64,000 nucleotides of DNA from an uncultured Acidobacteriaceae bacterium (GTDB taxonomy: Bacteria; Acidobacteriota; Terriglobia; Terriglobales; Acidobacteriaceae): NCBI GenBank assembly GCA_903904755.1, contig CAIVDV010000047.1:56979-120978 (forward strand). The letters run 5' to 3'. A program made the translations under genes and the position numbers. Within the stretch, counting starts at the first letter, position 1, and the number at the start of each line of letters is the position of its first letter. Below the pieces are notes generated by a model. That model made no database searches. It was given only the letters and a program-made list of their open reading frames with translations, and was not told the DNA's origin. Positions 53,244-62,409 of this stretch are shown piece by piece.

Positions 53244-53987
53244 TCACGCCCCCAACTGCCGCATCGCATCCACCGTCCGCAACCGACGCTCCAGGTGCCG
53301 CTCCAGCGCCTGCCACGTAAACCGACGCAGCGCCTGCGCCCGCTTGCGCGGCCACTGTTCCCCCTGAAACGCCGTCACCGGAGCCCGCAGCATCCGCTGC
53401 GCCACCGCCCAAGAGTCCCCATCCAGCACCATCCCCGCGCCCTGCCGGTGCAGACTGCAAAACAGCCCATCCGAACCGGGATGAAAGCTCGCCTCACCCG
53501 CCTTCAGCGCCTCGCCGCACGCCGTGCACACGCCCAGCTCCGGCAGCCAGCCCATTAGCCGCGTCATCCACAACCCAAAATACGTCACAGGCAACCACGG
53601 CTGCTCCACCGTCGTCGCATCCAGCACTGCGGCCAGCAGCCGGAAAACCGTCTCCTGCGGATCATGCTCCGGCAGCGCCTCGTCCAGCACCTCGGCATAA
53701 AAGCTCAGCACCGCCGTCCGCGCATAATCTACCTGCCCCGCCAGGGGACTCCGCTCCAGCTCCAGTTGGTCCAGCCGCACCAGTTCCTGCCTCGGCTTCA
53801 CCGCAAACCACGCCCGCGCCTGCGTCATCGGCTCCAGAGCCCCGCCAAACCGCTTCCGGCTCTTCAGCCCGCTTTTCGCCACGCCTTTCACCTTGCCAAA
53901 CTCGCGCGTGAAAAAGCTCACCACCAGGTCGGCTTCATTCACCGGCCAGCAGCGCAGAATCACGGCCTCAGACTCATGCACGCTCAC
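53244..53987 (-). CDS. recO: DNA repair protein RecO
   Basis: The 247-residue protein opens with an OB fold ([57 protein letters not shown]) and continues with a helical domain and a zinc site (CTACGEAL, then CSLHR). RecO loads RecA on SSB-coated single strands with RecR. The gene follows the GH39 gene by nine bases on the same strand, an odd pairing, and glyQ lies 83 bases downstream. Confidence 0.93.
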   Translation of the reverse strand: MSVHESEAVILRCWPVNEADLVVSFFTREFGKVKGVAKSGLKSRKRFGGALEPMTQARAWFAVKPRQELVRLDQLELERSPLAGQVDYARTAVLSFYAEVLDEALPEHDPQETVFRLLAAVLDATTVEQPWLPVTYFGLWMTRLMGWLPELGVCTACGEALKAGEASFHPGSDGLFCSLHRQGAGMVLDGDSWAVAQRMLRAPVTAFQGEQWPRKRAQALRRFTWQALERHLERRLRTVDAMRQLGA

Positions 53988-53996
53988 TCTCGTAGT

Positions 53997-55658
53997 CTAA
54001 AGCTCGCGCACCAGCACCAGGCTCCACGCATCAATCGGCCGCTCCACATCCAGCTTTCCACCCACCGCACGCACAATCTCCTTCTTCGTCGCCCACGCCG
54101 CAGCCCGCAACGCCAGGGCCTGCTCCCGCGTCGGCGGCTCCGGCCGGCCCATCGCCTCCCACGCCGCCACCGCATTGCCGTGGCTCTTGTCCAGCGTCTC
54201 AATCTCAAACGCCGCACCCTCCGGCAACCCCGTCACATGCAGTTCCAGCTTCCGCGCCGTGCCCGTCGCCACCACCGCGTCGGCTTCCTCCACCGTCGCT
54301 GTTTCAGGAATCACAATCCGCTCCTCGGTCGGATAGTTGTACGCCAGCGCCGTCACCTTCCCCGTCGCCTCGGATCTCGTCACCATTGCGCCCTCGGTCG
54401 CCGCCAGTATCCGGTCCCCCAGTTGATTCATCATCCGGTAGGCATGGAACGAGGGCTTCACAATCTCCTGGTAGTTGATCATTCCAAAGGAACCGTGAAA
54501 CACCGAATCCGTCTTCCGGTTCTCCTCAAACACATCCGTAAACACCCAATACGACAGTGAATCCACCAGCCCCACCGACTCCAGGTTCGACTTCGCAATA
54601 AACGCCGCAGCCGCCAGCGAATCATGCGTATGGTCCAGCGGAGACGGCGTCGAGCTCCACTCCGTCAGCTCAATGCCCGCCTTCGGATATGGGCTCGCGT
54701 CAATCATCTTGCGCAGCGTCACCAGGTCGTTGTGCGTCGCCTCAATCCCCCGCCGATAATGCCCCGCCCCCGGCGTTCCCGCTGGAATGTCAAAGTACTG
54801 CGGATACGGATGCGTCGAGACAAAATCCACCGGCAACTGGTTCGCCTTCGCATACTGGAAAAAGTCGTCAAGCCAAACCGGCTTCCACGGAATATCCAGC
54901 GGATCAAAGGGCTTCCCGCTCTTCTGCGCCGCCTTCAGCGCATCCTCGTCCAGGTTGAAGTTGCTCGTCGTCGGCCCGCCCACCTTCAGCGCCGGGTCCA
55001 CCTTCTTGATGGTCTCGGCCGTAATTTTGTACAGCGCAAAGTACTGCGCCTGCGTCCCCACCCAGAAGGCGTCATCCAGGTTCGGCTCGTTCCAAACCTC
55101 AAAGTACCAGCGCCGCACCTCCTCGGCCCCATACCTCGCCTCCCAGTGCTCCACGCTCTTCCGTATCAGCTCAGCCCAGCGGTTGTAGTCCTTCGGCGGG
55201 CTCCCGTTCCCCTTCCACCACATCACCGTGGCCTTTTTCGTCGCCATCTCTTCCGGCGAAAAGCCCAGTTCCACAAACGGCCGCACCCCGGTCGCCAGCA
55301 TCCGGTCAAACAAATCATCAATGTACTGGAAGTTATAGATGGGCCGGCCCTGTTCGTCCTCCCGGTAGACAAACATGTCGTCGTGGAAGAGCCCATGGAA
55401 GCGCACATACCGGAAGCCGCCATTGTCGGCAGCCATCTTCAACTCCTCCTGCCAGGTGGCCCGCAGCCCCTCATTCGCGCGGCCCGCCCCCACCACCTTG
55501 CTCCAGAAGTGCACCAGCTCCCGGCCCGGCGCCCCCGCCCCAGCCGTAACCCGGATGGGGGTATCCTTCGCAGGCTGGCAGAATCCCGCCAGCGCACAAC
55601 CCAGCACAGCCAGGGCAACCGCAGACGCCCGGCCTGCAACCCGCAATCTTTCCCGCAT
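53997..55658 (-). CDS. exported GH39-family glycoside hydrolase (beta-xylosidase-like)
   Basis: The 553-residue protein has a signal peptide (RASAVALAVLGCALAGFCQ); the ATG at 55658 was preferred over one 14 codons earlier. The acid/base Glu lies in YFEVWNEPNLDDAFW and the nucleophile Glu in GIELTEWSSTPSP, both fitting clan GH-A family 39. FRYVRFHGLFHDDMFVY is the N-terminal barrel block. Members cleave beta-xylosides or iduronides. With the GH78 gene it fits a plant-polymer-degrading soil bacterium. Confidence 0.85.
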   Translation of the reverse strand: MRERLRVAGRASAVALAVLGCALAGFCQPAKDTPIRVTAGAGAPGRELVHFWSKVVGAGRANEGLRATWQEELKMAADNGGFRYVRFHGLFHDDMFVYREDEQGRPIYNFQYIDDLFDRMLATGVRPFVELGFSPEEMATKKATVMWWKGNGSPPKDYNRWAELIRKSVEHWEARYGAEEVRRWYFEVWNEPNLDDAFWVGTQAQYFALYKITAETIKKVDPALKVGGPTTSNFNLDEDALKAAQKSGKPFDPLDIPWKPVWLDDFFQYAKANQLPVDFVSTHPYPQYFDIPAGTPGAGHYRRGIEATHNDLVTLRKMIDASPYPKAGIELTEWSSTPSPLDHTHDSLAAAAFIAKSNLESVGLVDSLSYWVFTDVFEENRKTDSVFHGSFGMINYQEIVKPSFHAYRMMNQLGDRILAATEGAMVTRSEATGKVTALAYNYPTEERIVIPETATVEEADAVVATGTARKLELHVTGLPEGAAFEIETLDKSHGNAVAAWEAMGRPEPPTREQALALRAAAWATKKEIVRAVGGKLDVERPIDAWSLVLVREL

Positions 55659-55763
55659 CGAAACACTCCAGAAAGGCTCTCCGGGCCCCAGCCCGGCCAA
55701 CTCAAAAGCGCTCCTATCCTATTGGCCGGTCAACCCACTGTCAAACCTGCCCAAACGCAAAAA

Positions 55764-55787
55764 CGCGCAGCCCAATCGGGCTGCGCG
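55764..55787 (-). terminator. rho-independent terminator of the ferredoxin gene
   Basis: CGCGCAGCCC (55764-55773) pairs with GGGCTGCGCG (55778-55787) around AATC. Read on the minus strand it is followed by GTTTTTGCG, a good T tract. It lies 40 bases after the ferredoxin stop. Confidence 0.8.
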
Positions 55788-55826
55788 CTCGCCGTGCATC
55801 CTCAGCGGATACAGAATTTTCTGATC

Positions 55827-56087
55827 TTAGCGGCCGTAGTTGGCTGCGTTCTTGTCGGTAAAGTGAGCCCACTTCTCCGGCAGATCGTCGGCTGCAAAAA
55901 TCGCCGATACCGGGCAGGCCGGAACGCATGCGCCGCAATCAATGCACTCGACCGGGTCAATGAAAAGCTGGTCAGAGCCGTCGAAGCCGTCTTCGTCCTT
56001 CTTCGGGTGGATGCAATCGACCGGACAAGCGTCTACGCAGGCGGTGTCCTTGGTGCCGATACAGGGTTCTGCAATCACATATGCCAT
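55827..56087 (-). CDS. 7Fe ferredoxin (3Fe-4S / 4Fe-4S)
   Basis: The 86-residue electron carrier has cluster ligands C9, C17, C21 with CPVDC to C25, then C48, C51, C54 and C58 (CIDCGACVPACP). The spacing C-x7-C-x3-C-x3-C with the second C-x2-C-x2-C-x3-CP set matches the FdxA/FdI type. In that type the non-ligand Cys between C9 and C17 is variable; here it is Thr. It is monocistronic, with its own terminator, and lies between GH39 and suhB. Its redox partner is unknown. Confidence 0.9.
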   Translation of the reverse strand: MAYVIAEPCIGTKDTACVDACPVDCIHPKKDEDGFDGSDQLFIDPVECIDCGACVPACPVSAIFAADDLPEKWAHFTDKNAANYGR

Positions 56088-56230
56088 GTTTTTAAACTCT
56101 CCGTGGAGGATGTTTCTGCTCGCTCATAGTAGCACACAAGCCCGAACGATTGGCTAGGGCCGCCGCCGTGCGAAATCGGGTTCCCGTACCATTTTCTACC
56201 AGACAATTTCACCAGCTGAAACCCCATCCA

Positions 56231-57133
56231 TCAGCCCGCCTGCTGCCGCGCCGCCCGCCGCGCCGCAAACTCCGCCGGCGTCGGAATCGGCTCCAAACCC
56301 CGCCCGGCAAACATCTCTCCGAACAGCCCCAGAAGCTCTTCATGCACCAGACCGTTCGAGGCAAAAACTTCCCGGCTGTCCAGCTTCCGGTGCGTCCCGT
56401 CAAAGCCCGTCACCCGCCCGCCGGCCTCTTCCACCAGCAGAATTCCCGCCGCAGTATCCCACGGATTCAGGTTGAACTCCCAGAACGCCTCCAACCTCCC
56501 ACTCGCCACATACGCCAAATCCAGCGCCGCCGAACCCGCCCGCCGAACCCCGTGCGACCGCAGCGTGAACTCGTGGTAAAAGTGGATGTTCGGCGAGTCA
56601 TGCCGCTTCCGGCTCGGGAACCCTGTCGCAATCAGCGCTTCCGCCAGCTCCGGCACGCGCGAGGTGTGAATCTGCATCCCATTCAGCCACGCGCCCTTTC
56701 CCAGCTCGGCGGCAAACAGTTCATCCCGCATCGGGTCGTAGATGATTCCGGCTACAATCGGCCCGTCTTCCCCCTCGGCGAGCCCTGGCGTTCGCCGCTC
56801 CAGCCCCATCGAAACACAAAAATGCGGAAAGCTGTGCGCAAAGTTCGTCGTCCCGTCCAGCGGATCCACATACCAGCGGTACTCCGCATCCATCCGGTCC
56901 CGCGCGCCCTCTTCCCCGTATATCCCGTGCTCGGGGAAAACCGCCTTCAGCTCCTGCTGCAGCCACGCTTCCACCGTCCGGTCGGCCACCGTCACCAGAT
57001 CCACGTCGCCCTTGTACTCCGTCGTCACGCCCTGCGCGTAGAAGTTCCGCAGAATCGACCCCGCCTGCCGAATCAGCGGCTCCACCTTCGCCGCCACCGC
57101 CAAATCGTCCCAGCCGTTGCCCATGCCCTTCAT
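56231..57133 (-). CDS. inositol monophosphatase family protein (SuhB-like)
   Basis: The 300-residue protein has the metal-binding motif WYVDPLDGTTNFAHSFPHFCVSMGLE, an earlier Glu in IYGEEGARDR, and WDTAAGILLVEEAGGRVTGFDG near the C-terminus. These define the inositol monophosphatase fold. SuhB of E. coli also takes part in rRNA antitermination; whether this one does is open. The first codon overlaps the hfq stop by four bases (ATGA), so the two are co-translated. Confidence 0.88.
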   Translation of the reverse strand: MKGMGNGWDDLAVAAKVEPLIRQAGSILRNFYAQGVTTEYKGDVDLVTVADRTVEAWLQQELKAVFPEHGIYGEEGARDRMDAEYRWYVDPLDGTTNFAHSFPHFCVSMGLERRTPGLAEGEDGPIVAGIIYDPMRDELFAAELGKGAWLNGMQIHTSRVPELAEALIATGFPSRKRHDSPNIHFYHEFTLRSHGVRRAGSAALDLAYVASGRLEAFWEFNLNPWDTAAGILLVEEAGGRVTGFDGTHRKLDSREVFASNGLVHEELLGLFGEMFAGRGLEPIPTPAEFAARRAARQQAG

Positions 57134-57411
57134 CGCGAGCCCTCGCCCGCGCTCACACGCCGCTTGTTCTGCTCGGTAATCATGCGGATCTGGTGCTTGT
57201 ACAGGAACAGATTCGGCTGCCCGTCGCGGGTCAGGCGCACCATCCCATCGTCAAAATACTCAATCCAGCCGGTTACAGTTTCGCCATCGCGCAACTGCAC
57301 CGCTACATTCACATGTCTTTCGCTCAGGCTGCGCAGGTACAGGGCTTCCTGGCCGGTATCCCCAGGGGGAGGCGTCTTGCCGCGTCGGGAGTAAAGGGTG
57401 TGTGCTGGCAT
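57130..57411 (-). CDS. hfq: divergent Hfq-type RNA chaperone
   Basis: The 93-residue protein has an Sm-fold core: LYLRSLSERHVNVAVQLRDGETVTGWIEYFDDGMVRL and the Sm2 motif with YKH at residues 71-73 (LFLYKHQIRMI), which matches YKHAI of E. coli Hfq. The Gln before the first helix (GQEALYL) is kept. The distal-face Tyr of E. coli Hfq is replaced by Gln (VAVQL), and the rim Arg patch is partly changed. The ATG at 57411 was chosen. It overlaps the SuhB-like gene. Hfq pairs small RNAs with mRNAs; target binding may be altered here. Confidence 0.75.
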   Translation of the reverse strand: MPAHTLYSRRGKTPPPGDTGQEALYLRSLSERHVNVAVQLRDGETVTGWIEYFDDGMVRLTRDGQPNLFLYKHQIRMITEQNKRRVSAGEGSR

Positions 57412-57487
57412 GTCTACGATTGTATTGCCAAATCCCCCACCCAACCCACACTTCCGCCGCCAGCCTCAGGCTTCTGTTTTCAGGACA

Positions 57488-58465
57488 TTACTTCCCGGCA
57501 TCCCCGTCGCTGTAATACCCGGTCCGCGCATGAATCTGGAACTGCTCCTCAGCTGCCCTCGGCACCGTCACGCGAATCCGGTGGAAGCTCGCCCCCGGGT
57601 CCTGCCTCGCCGGGTAATACCCCAGCAGATACTGCGTCCGCAGGTCTTCTGACACCCGCTCGAATGCCTTGTCCAGCCCGCCCTCATCCACATAGAAGTA
57701 CCGTCCGCCGGTCTGCTCACTCAGCGCAATCAGCGCGTGTTCGCCGCCCAGTTCGCGCCCCGCACTCGCCTCCACCGGAACATCAATCAGGCTGTACACC
57801 ATCACTTCACTGCGCAGCGCCGCCTCCAGCGCCTGTGCGTAGCTGGTGTTCTTGGCCGTGTCTCCGCCGTCAGTGATCACAACCAGCACCTTGCGCCCTT
57901 GCTTGCCCGCCAGGTTCTGCGCCGCCAGGTACACCGCGTCATAGAACGCCGTCGAGTTCCCCGTCTTCAGCGCCCCCAGCCCCTTGTCCAGCCGGCTCGT
58001 CTGGTTGGTAAACCCCACCACCTCCCGCACCTCATCGGCAAACTGCAGCAGCGCCATCCGGTCCTGCCCGCGTAGCAGGGCATGCACAAACCTCTTCGCA
58101 GCCTGCTCCTCCGCGCTCAAATCCTTCTTCACACTCCCACTGGTATCCACCGCCAGCACCAGGTTCAGCGGCAACTCCGACTGCCGTTCAAACACCGCAA
58201 TCCGCTGCGCCCGTCCATCCTCGCTCACGGCAAAATCTTCCTTCGTCAGCCCGCCAATGATCGCGCCCGTCCCGTCCGTCACGTTGGCAAAAACGTTCAC
58301 CAGCCGCACATTCTCCAGGAAAACCGGCACCGCGGCATCCTCAGCCGGTGCGGCAGGGGGCTTGTCGCCGACCGATTTCTCTGCCGCAGGCGCGGCAACA
58401 GGCTGCTGGCCCAATGCAAGCCCAGCCGCAAACACCAAAATGCCGGCAATCCCCCAGCGCCTCAC
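57488..58465 (-). CDS. exported VWA-domain protein (acidobacterial type)
   Basis: The 325-residue protein starts at a GTG that overlaps the moaDE stop (GTGA). The signal peptide is WGIAGILVFAAGLALGQQ. A short beta domain (VFLENVRLVNVFANVTDGTGAIIGGLTKEDFAVSEDG) is typical of acidobacterial VWFA proteins. The von Willebrand A domain has MIDAS DTSGS and ITDGGDT. It ends with LLGYYPARQDPGASFHRIRVTV and TGYYSD. The function in adhesion or protein contact is inferred from the family. Its coupling to molybdopterin genes is odd. Confidence 0.88.
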   Translation of the reverse strand: MRRWGIAGILVFAAGLALGQQPVAAPAAEKSVGDKPPAAPAEDAAVPVFLENVRLVNVFANVTDGTGAIIGGLTKEDFAVSEDGRAQRIAVFERQSELPLNLVLAVDTSGSVKKDLSAEEQAAKRFVHALLRGQDRMALLQFADEVREVVGFTNQTSRLDKGLGALKTGNSTAFYDAVYLAAQNLAGKQGRKVLVVITDGGDTAKNTSYAQALEAALRSEVMVYSLIDVPVEASAGRELGGEHALIALSEQTGGRYFYVDEGGLDKAFERVSEDLRTQYLLGYYPARQDPGASFHRIRVTVPRAAEEQFQIHARTGYYSDGDAGK

Positions 58466-59169
58466 GCCGTCCCCCCTTCGCCCGCCGTCAATTCCTCTGG
58501 GAAAGGCTCTCCATCCGCCCAAACCACGCCATCGGCAAAGGTCTCCCGCTTCCACACCGGCACCGTCCGCTTCAGCGTGTCAATCACCCATCGGCAGGCA
58601 TCAAAGGCCGCTCCCCGATGCGCCGAAGCCACCACAATCGCCACACTGGTTTCGCCCACCATCAGCCGCCCCAGCCGGTGCACCAGCGTCACCTGCCGCA
58701 CCGCAAATCGCTCCAGCGCCTCAGCCGTCAGCGCCGCCATCTGCTTCTCGGCCATCGCCTCATAAGCTTCGTAGTCCAAATGCAGCGTCGCCCGCCCCCG
58801 CGTGTTGTTCCGCACAATCCCGTCAAACACCACCACCGCCCCGTCTTCGCCAGCCTTCGCCGCCTCAGCCAGTGCGGCCACGTCAATCCGCTCCCGGGTC
58901 AAATATGTCTCAATCCCCCGCCCGCTTCCACCCGACACCGGCGGCAGAATCCCCACCATATCCCCCTCACGCAGTTCAAGCGGCCCGCGGGCATACTCCT
59001 CATTTACGCTCACCGCGCACTTCGGCAGCAGCCCGCGCAGCCGGTCATCGGTCAACCGCGCGGACACCTGCGCCAGCAGCCCGGCCACTGTCGTCCCCGC
59101 CCCCACCTCCAGCGGCCCGGCCAGCCCGGCCTCGCGCAGCACTCCAAATGTCAGTAACTCAATTCGCAT
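58462..59169 (-). CDS. fused molybdopterin synthase MoaD-MoaE
   Basis: The 235-residue protein has MoaD at residues 1-81 (ELLTFGVLREAGLAGPLEV, then GILPPVSGG with Gly80-Gly81). MoaE fills residues about 85-230 (IETYLTRERIDVAALAEAA, GAVVVFDGIVRNNTRGR, HRLGRLMVGETSVAIVVASAHRG, LKRTVPVWKRETFADG). Molybdopterin synthase inserts the dithiolene sulfurs using a thiocarboxylate on the terminal Gly of free MoaD. Here that Gly is internal, so cleavage after Gly81 seems needed. It lies 59 bases after mocA and overlaps the VWA gene. Confidence 0.92.
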   Translation of the reverse strand: MRIELLTFGVLREAGLAGPLEVGAGTTVAGLLAQVSARLTDDRLRGLLPKCAVSVNEEYARGPLELREGDMVGILPPVSGGSGRGIETYLTRERIDVAALAEAAKAGEDGAVVVFDGIVRNNTRGRATLHLDYEAYEAMAEKQMAALTAEALERFAVRQVTLVHRLGRLMVGETSVAIVVASAHRGAAFDACRWVIDTLKRTVPVWKRETFADGVVWADGEPFPEELTAGEGGTA

Positions 59170-59228
59170 CTTCTTCCCGCAGAATACCTTGCTGGGTTAG
59201 ACGCACGCCCAGCCAAACCGTGCCGCCC

Positions 59229-59819
59229 TCACCGCCCAGCCCCCTCCAGCCCGGCCAAATCCTCCGGAGTATCCACATCCACCCCGCCCTCCAGGAACGG
59301 CACCCGCACCACACCGGCATCCCGCAGCAGCCCCCGCGCTCCCTGGTCGCCCCGCAATGCCCGCAACTCCCCAAACCGGGCCGCCGGAAATATCGCCGGA
59401 ATCCCCGCCACCCCGGCATACTCCGAAGCCACCGCAACCCGCCCCTCCGCAGTCGAAAACGCCTCCGCCAGCCCCCGCAGATGCCCCGCCGTCAGCCTTG
59501 GCTGGTCCACCACCAGCAGCAGCACCCCCTCAGCCTCAGGAAACCGCTCCCGCACCGTGGCAACTCCACAGCAGATCGACGTCGCAATCCCCTGCTCCCA
59601 CTCCGTATTCACGACCAAAGTGCAGTGAGCCACATCCGCTTCCGCAGCAATCCGCTCCCACTCCGCGCCCAGCACCACCACCACACGCCCGCCAACAGCC
59701 TCCTGCGCAACCCGCACCGTTCGCTCCAGCAGCGTCTCTCCTGCCACACGTACCAGTTGCTTCGGCTGCCCCAGCCGCCGGCTCGCTCCCGCTGCTAAAA
59801 CCACTCCTGCCAAAGCCAT
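59229..59819 (-). CDS. MobA/MocA-like nucleotidyltransferase
   Basis: The 196-residue protein begins with LAGVVLAAGASRRLGQPKQLVRVAGETLL, the NTP-transferase signature, with VVDQPRLTAGHLRGL and GVDVDTPEDLAGLEG further on. The fold matches MocA, which adds CMP to molybdopterin for xanthine-dehydrogenase-type enzymes. The ATG at 59819 was chosen over two upstream ones. It heads the mocA, moaDE, VWA unit. It could also be a sugar-nucleotide transferase, but the neighbour moaDE makes cofactor maturation more likely. Confidence 0.85.
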   Translation of the reverse strand: MALAGVVLAAGASRRLGQPKQLVRVAGETLLERTVRVAQEAVGGRVVVVLGAEWERIAAEADVAHCTLVVNTEWEQGIATSICCGVATVRERFPEAEGVLLLVVDQPRLTAGHLRGLAEAFSTAEGRVAVASEYAGVAGIPAIFPAARFGELRALRGDQGARGLLRDAGVVRVPFLEGGVDVDTPEDLAGLEGAGR

Positions 59820-59897
59820 ACCCGGGATTCTACCGAACTCATGCGGCATAATAGTTCCACAACGGCCCAAACCGTTCCTGCCTGCCACGGAGACCCG

Positions 59898-61316
59898 GTG
59901 ACCCAATCCCATATCGCACCCAACGCCCAGGGAATTGACCAGCTCGACAAGGGCTACGGCCTCCACACCGCCGTACTCTCTCCCCTCGAAACCCTCGCCC
60001 AGTCCGTCTCCACCATGGCCCCCTCCACCTCGCCCTCGCTCACCATACCCCTCGTCTTCGCCCTGGCCGGCAACGGAACCTGGTTCGTCTACGGACTCAC
60101 CACCGCAGTCATGCTCCTGGTCGGCTTCTGCGTCAGCCGCTTCGCCCGCATGTCCGCCTCCCCGGGCTCGCTCTATACCTACACGGCAGACACCCTTCGG
60201 CCTTCCCTCGGTGCCGTCGCCGCCTGGGCACTGCTCATCGCCTATCTCGCCACCGGTGCCTCCGTCGCCGGCGGAGCTCTCTATTACGCCAACATCCTTC
60301 TCACCCAGTTCTTCTCCTTCACTTCACCCGCTGTCATCACCCTCGCCCTCGTCTTCCTCTTCTCCGGGGCCATCGCCATCCGCGACGTCAAGCTCTCTGC
60401 CGAAATGATGCTCTGGATCGAAATCGCTTCCGTCAGCCTCATCCTCATCGTCCTCGTGCTTCTCCTCGGCCGCCACGGCTTCCACCTCGATACCCGCCAG
60501 CTCACCCTCACCGGCGTCTCCATCACCGGACTGGGCCCCGCCCTCGTCCTCGCAATGTTCAGCTTTGTCGGCTTTGAATCCGCCACCACCCTCGGTGCAG
60601 AGGCGCGCAACCCCCTCAAAACCATCCCCCGCGCCGTCATCCAGTGCGCCATCCTCGCCGGCATCTTCTTCATCCTCTGCTCCTATTCCGAAGTCCTCGG
60701 CTTCCAGGGCGAATCCGGCAAGCTCTCTGACACCACCAGCCCCCTCCACGTCCTCGCCCGTCAGGCCGGCGTCTCCCCGCTCGGCACCGCCATCGACATC
60801 GGCGCCGGCATCAGCATGGTCGCCTGCGTTCTCGCCTGCTCCACCGCCGCCGCCCGCGTTCTGCTGCGCATGGCCCACTCCGGCCTGGTCCCAGACGTCT
60901 TCGGCCGCACCCACAAGCGCTACGGCACCCCGCAGGCCGGCGTTCTGCTTTCTTCCGTTGTCATGTTCGCCGCCACCGCCGGCCTCGCCCTCAAAGGTGT
61001 CCACGGCGACGACATGTACGGCTGGCTCGGCTCCATCGCCGTCTTCGGCTTCATCACCGCCTACGCCCTGGTCGCCGTAGCACTTCCCTTTGCCCGCAAG
61101 GCCCTCGGCCAGCACTCGCTCGCCGTCACCGCCGTCAGTTGGCTCACCGTGCTCGTCATGATCGGTGCCGCCGTCGGCAGCGTCTACCCCGTCCCCGCTG
61201 CCCCGGCCCTCTGGTTCCCCTACATCTACCTCGCCTACATGACCCTCGGAATGGTCTGGTTCCTGGCCCGCCGCAAAACCATCCACGCAAGGGCCGGCCA
61301 GTCCCTACATCCCTGA
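59898..61316 (+). CDS. APC-family amino acid/amine permease
   Basis: This 472-residue permease has twelve membrane helices and the APC-type blocks GYGLHTAVLSPLETLAQSVSTMAPST, SFVGFESATTLGAEARNPLKTIPRAVIQ and ASPGSLYTYTADTLRPSLGAVAAWALLIAYL. The GTG at 59898 has GGAG at the right distance; an ATG 19 codons earlier is open. It should import an amino acid, amine or related compound with a proton. It is divergent from mocA, and the amidase operon follows after the small DUF2165 gene. The substrate is not known. Confidence 0.88.
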   Translation: MTQSHIAPNAQGIDQLDKGYGLHTAVLSPLETLAQSVSTMAPSTSPSLTIPLVFALAGNGTWFVYGLTTAVMLLVGFCVSRFARMSASPGSLYTYTADTLRPSLGAVAAWALLIAYLATGASVAGGALYYANILLTQFFSFTSPAVITLALVFLFSGAIAIRDVKLSAEMMLWIEIASVSLILIVLVLLLGRHGFHLDTRQLTLTGVSITGLGPALVLAMFSFVGFESATTLGAEARNPLKTIPRAVIQCAILAGIFFILCSYSEVLGFQGESGKLSDTTSPLHVLARQAGVSPLGTAIDIGAGISMVACVLACSTAAARVLLRMAHSGLVPDVFGRTHKRYGTPQAGVLLSSVVMFAATAGLALKGVHGDDMYGWLGSIAVFGFITAYALVAVALPFARKALGQHSLAVTAVSWLTVLVMIGAAVGSVYPVPAAPALWFPYIYLAYMTLGMVWFLARRKTIHARAGQSLHP

Positions 61317-61327
61317 CCCCTGGCACC

Positions 61328-61810
61328 CTACTCCCTCGTCCCCGTCACCACCAGCAAAGAAACCCCCACCACCACAAACATCCTGAACGCCGCATCCTGC
61401 CCGTTCCACGTGTGCGACTGCCACATCAGGAACCACTCCCCGCCTACGCACAAAAACGCCACCAGCCACATCACAAGGCTCAGCGTCATCCCCGCAACGG
61501 CCACCTCGACCGCCTTGCCAAACGCCGTCACTGAGCCCTTCCTCGCCCGCAGCATCTTCCACGCGCCCCACCACAGCAGCACCATCGTCACCGCTTCCCA
61601 GGCAATAATCCCCAGGTAAAACGCCAGGTGCCACCCCGTGCCCGTCAACGCCCGCCACATCCCGTGGTTCCCCGGGAAGGTCGTGTCCATGCTCAGCACA
61701 TGCTTCACAAACTCGTAATTCGAGTCAAAATCCGTTGTGTTGTTCAGAACCACCAGCGTGTAGAAAAACGCCAGGCAGCCCACCAGCAGAATCTTCGTAA
61801 TCCGCAGCAT
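61328..61810 (-). CDS. DUF2165 family membrane protein
   Basis: The 160-residue protein has four membrane helices. The family signature is NNTTDFDSNYEFVKHVLSMDTTF, with WRALTGTGWHLAFYLGIIAWEA and GGEWFLMWQSHTWNGQDAA. It starts at ATG 61810 after GGGGGCGAG, or at an ATG 15 codons earlier. It lies between the permease and the amidase operon but on the other strand. The function is unknown. Confidence 0.85.
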   Translation of the reverse strand: MLRITKILLVGCLAFFYTLVVLNNTTDFDSNYEFVKHVLSMDTTFPGNHGMWRALTGTGWHLAFYLGIIAWEAVTMVLLWWGAWKMLRARKGSVTAFGKAVEVAVAGMTLSLVMWLVAFLCVGGEWFLMWQSHTWNGQDAAFRMFVVVGVSLLVVTGTRE

Positions 61811-61941
61811 CTCGCCCCCGTACCGGCGCCGTGATTCTCCCCGGCTCCTGCGCATCCTAACGCCTCTGCCCTCAGGAACCAAGGAAAATTCCCACTCCTG
61901 TCATCCCTTCCTCACGGTGCCCGTGCTACATTTTCCTCACA

Positions 61942-62409
61942 ATGACCCGGGAAGAAACGCTCCAGCAACTCGGCTACGCCCTGCCCACCCTCCCCGCCCC
62001 TGGCGGTAACTACCTCTCCGCCAAGCGCGTCGGCACACTCCTCTTTCTCTCCGGGGTCGTCTCCACCAACTCCGCCGGCGTCATGACAGGAACCGTCGGG
62101 CTCGACCGCTCCATCCCGGACGGCTACTCCGCCGCCCGCGCATGCGCCCTCACCCAGCTCGCCGTCATCAAGCGTGAACTCGGCTCGCTTGAAGCCCTCG
62201 CCGAAATCGTCTCCCTCAACGGCTACGTCAACGCCATCCCCGGCTTTGAGGATTCCCCCGCTGTCATAAACGGCGCATCCGACCTCCTCGTCCAACTTCT
62301 CGGCGACTCCGGCCGCCACGTCCGCGCCGCTGTCGGTGTCAGCGCTCTCCCTCGCAATGCCATCGTGGAAATCCAGATGACCGTCCGCGTACTTGAGGTT
62401 CAGCCATGA
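61942..62409 (+). CDS. RidA/YjgF family enamine/imine deaminase
   Basis: The 155-residue protein matches the longer RidA subfamily: NYLSAKRVGTLLFLSGVVSTNSAGVMTGTVGLDRSIPDGYSAARACALTQLAVIKRELGSLE, then VSLNGYVN and GASDLLVQLLGDSGRHVRAAVGVSALPRNAIVEIQMTV. RidA proteins hydrolyse reactive enamines or imines. The last codon overlaps the formamidase start by four bases. It is the first gene of the ridA, fmdA, atzH-like operon. Confidence 0.9.
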   Translation: MTREETLQQLGYALPTLPAPGGNYLSAKRVGTLLFLSGVVSTNSAGVMTGTVGLDRSIPDGYSAARACALTQLAVIKRELGSLEALAEIVSLNGYVNAIPGFEDSPAVINGASDLLVQLLGDSGRHVRAAVGVSALPRNAIVEIQMTVRVLEVQP

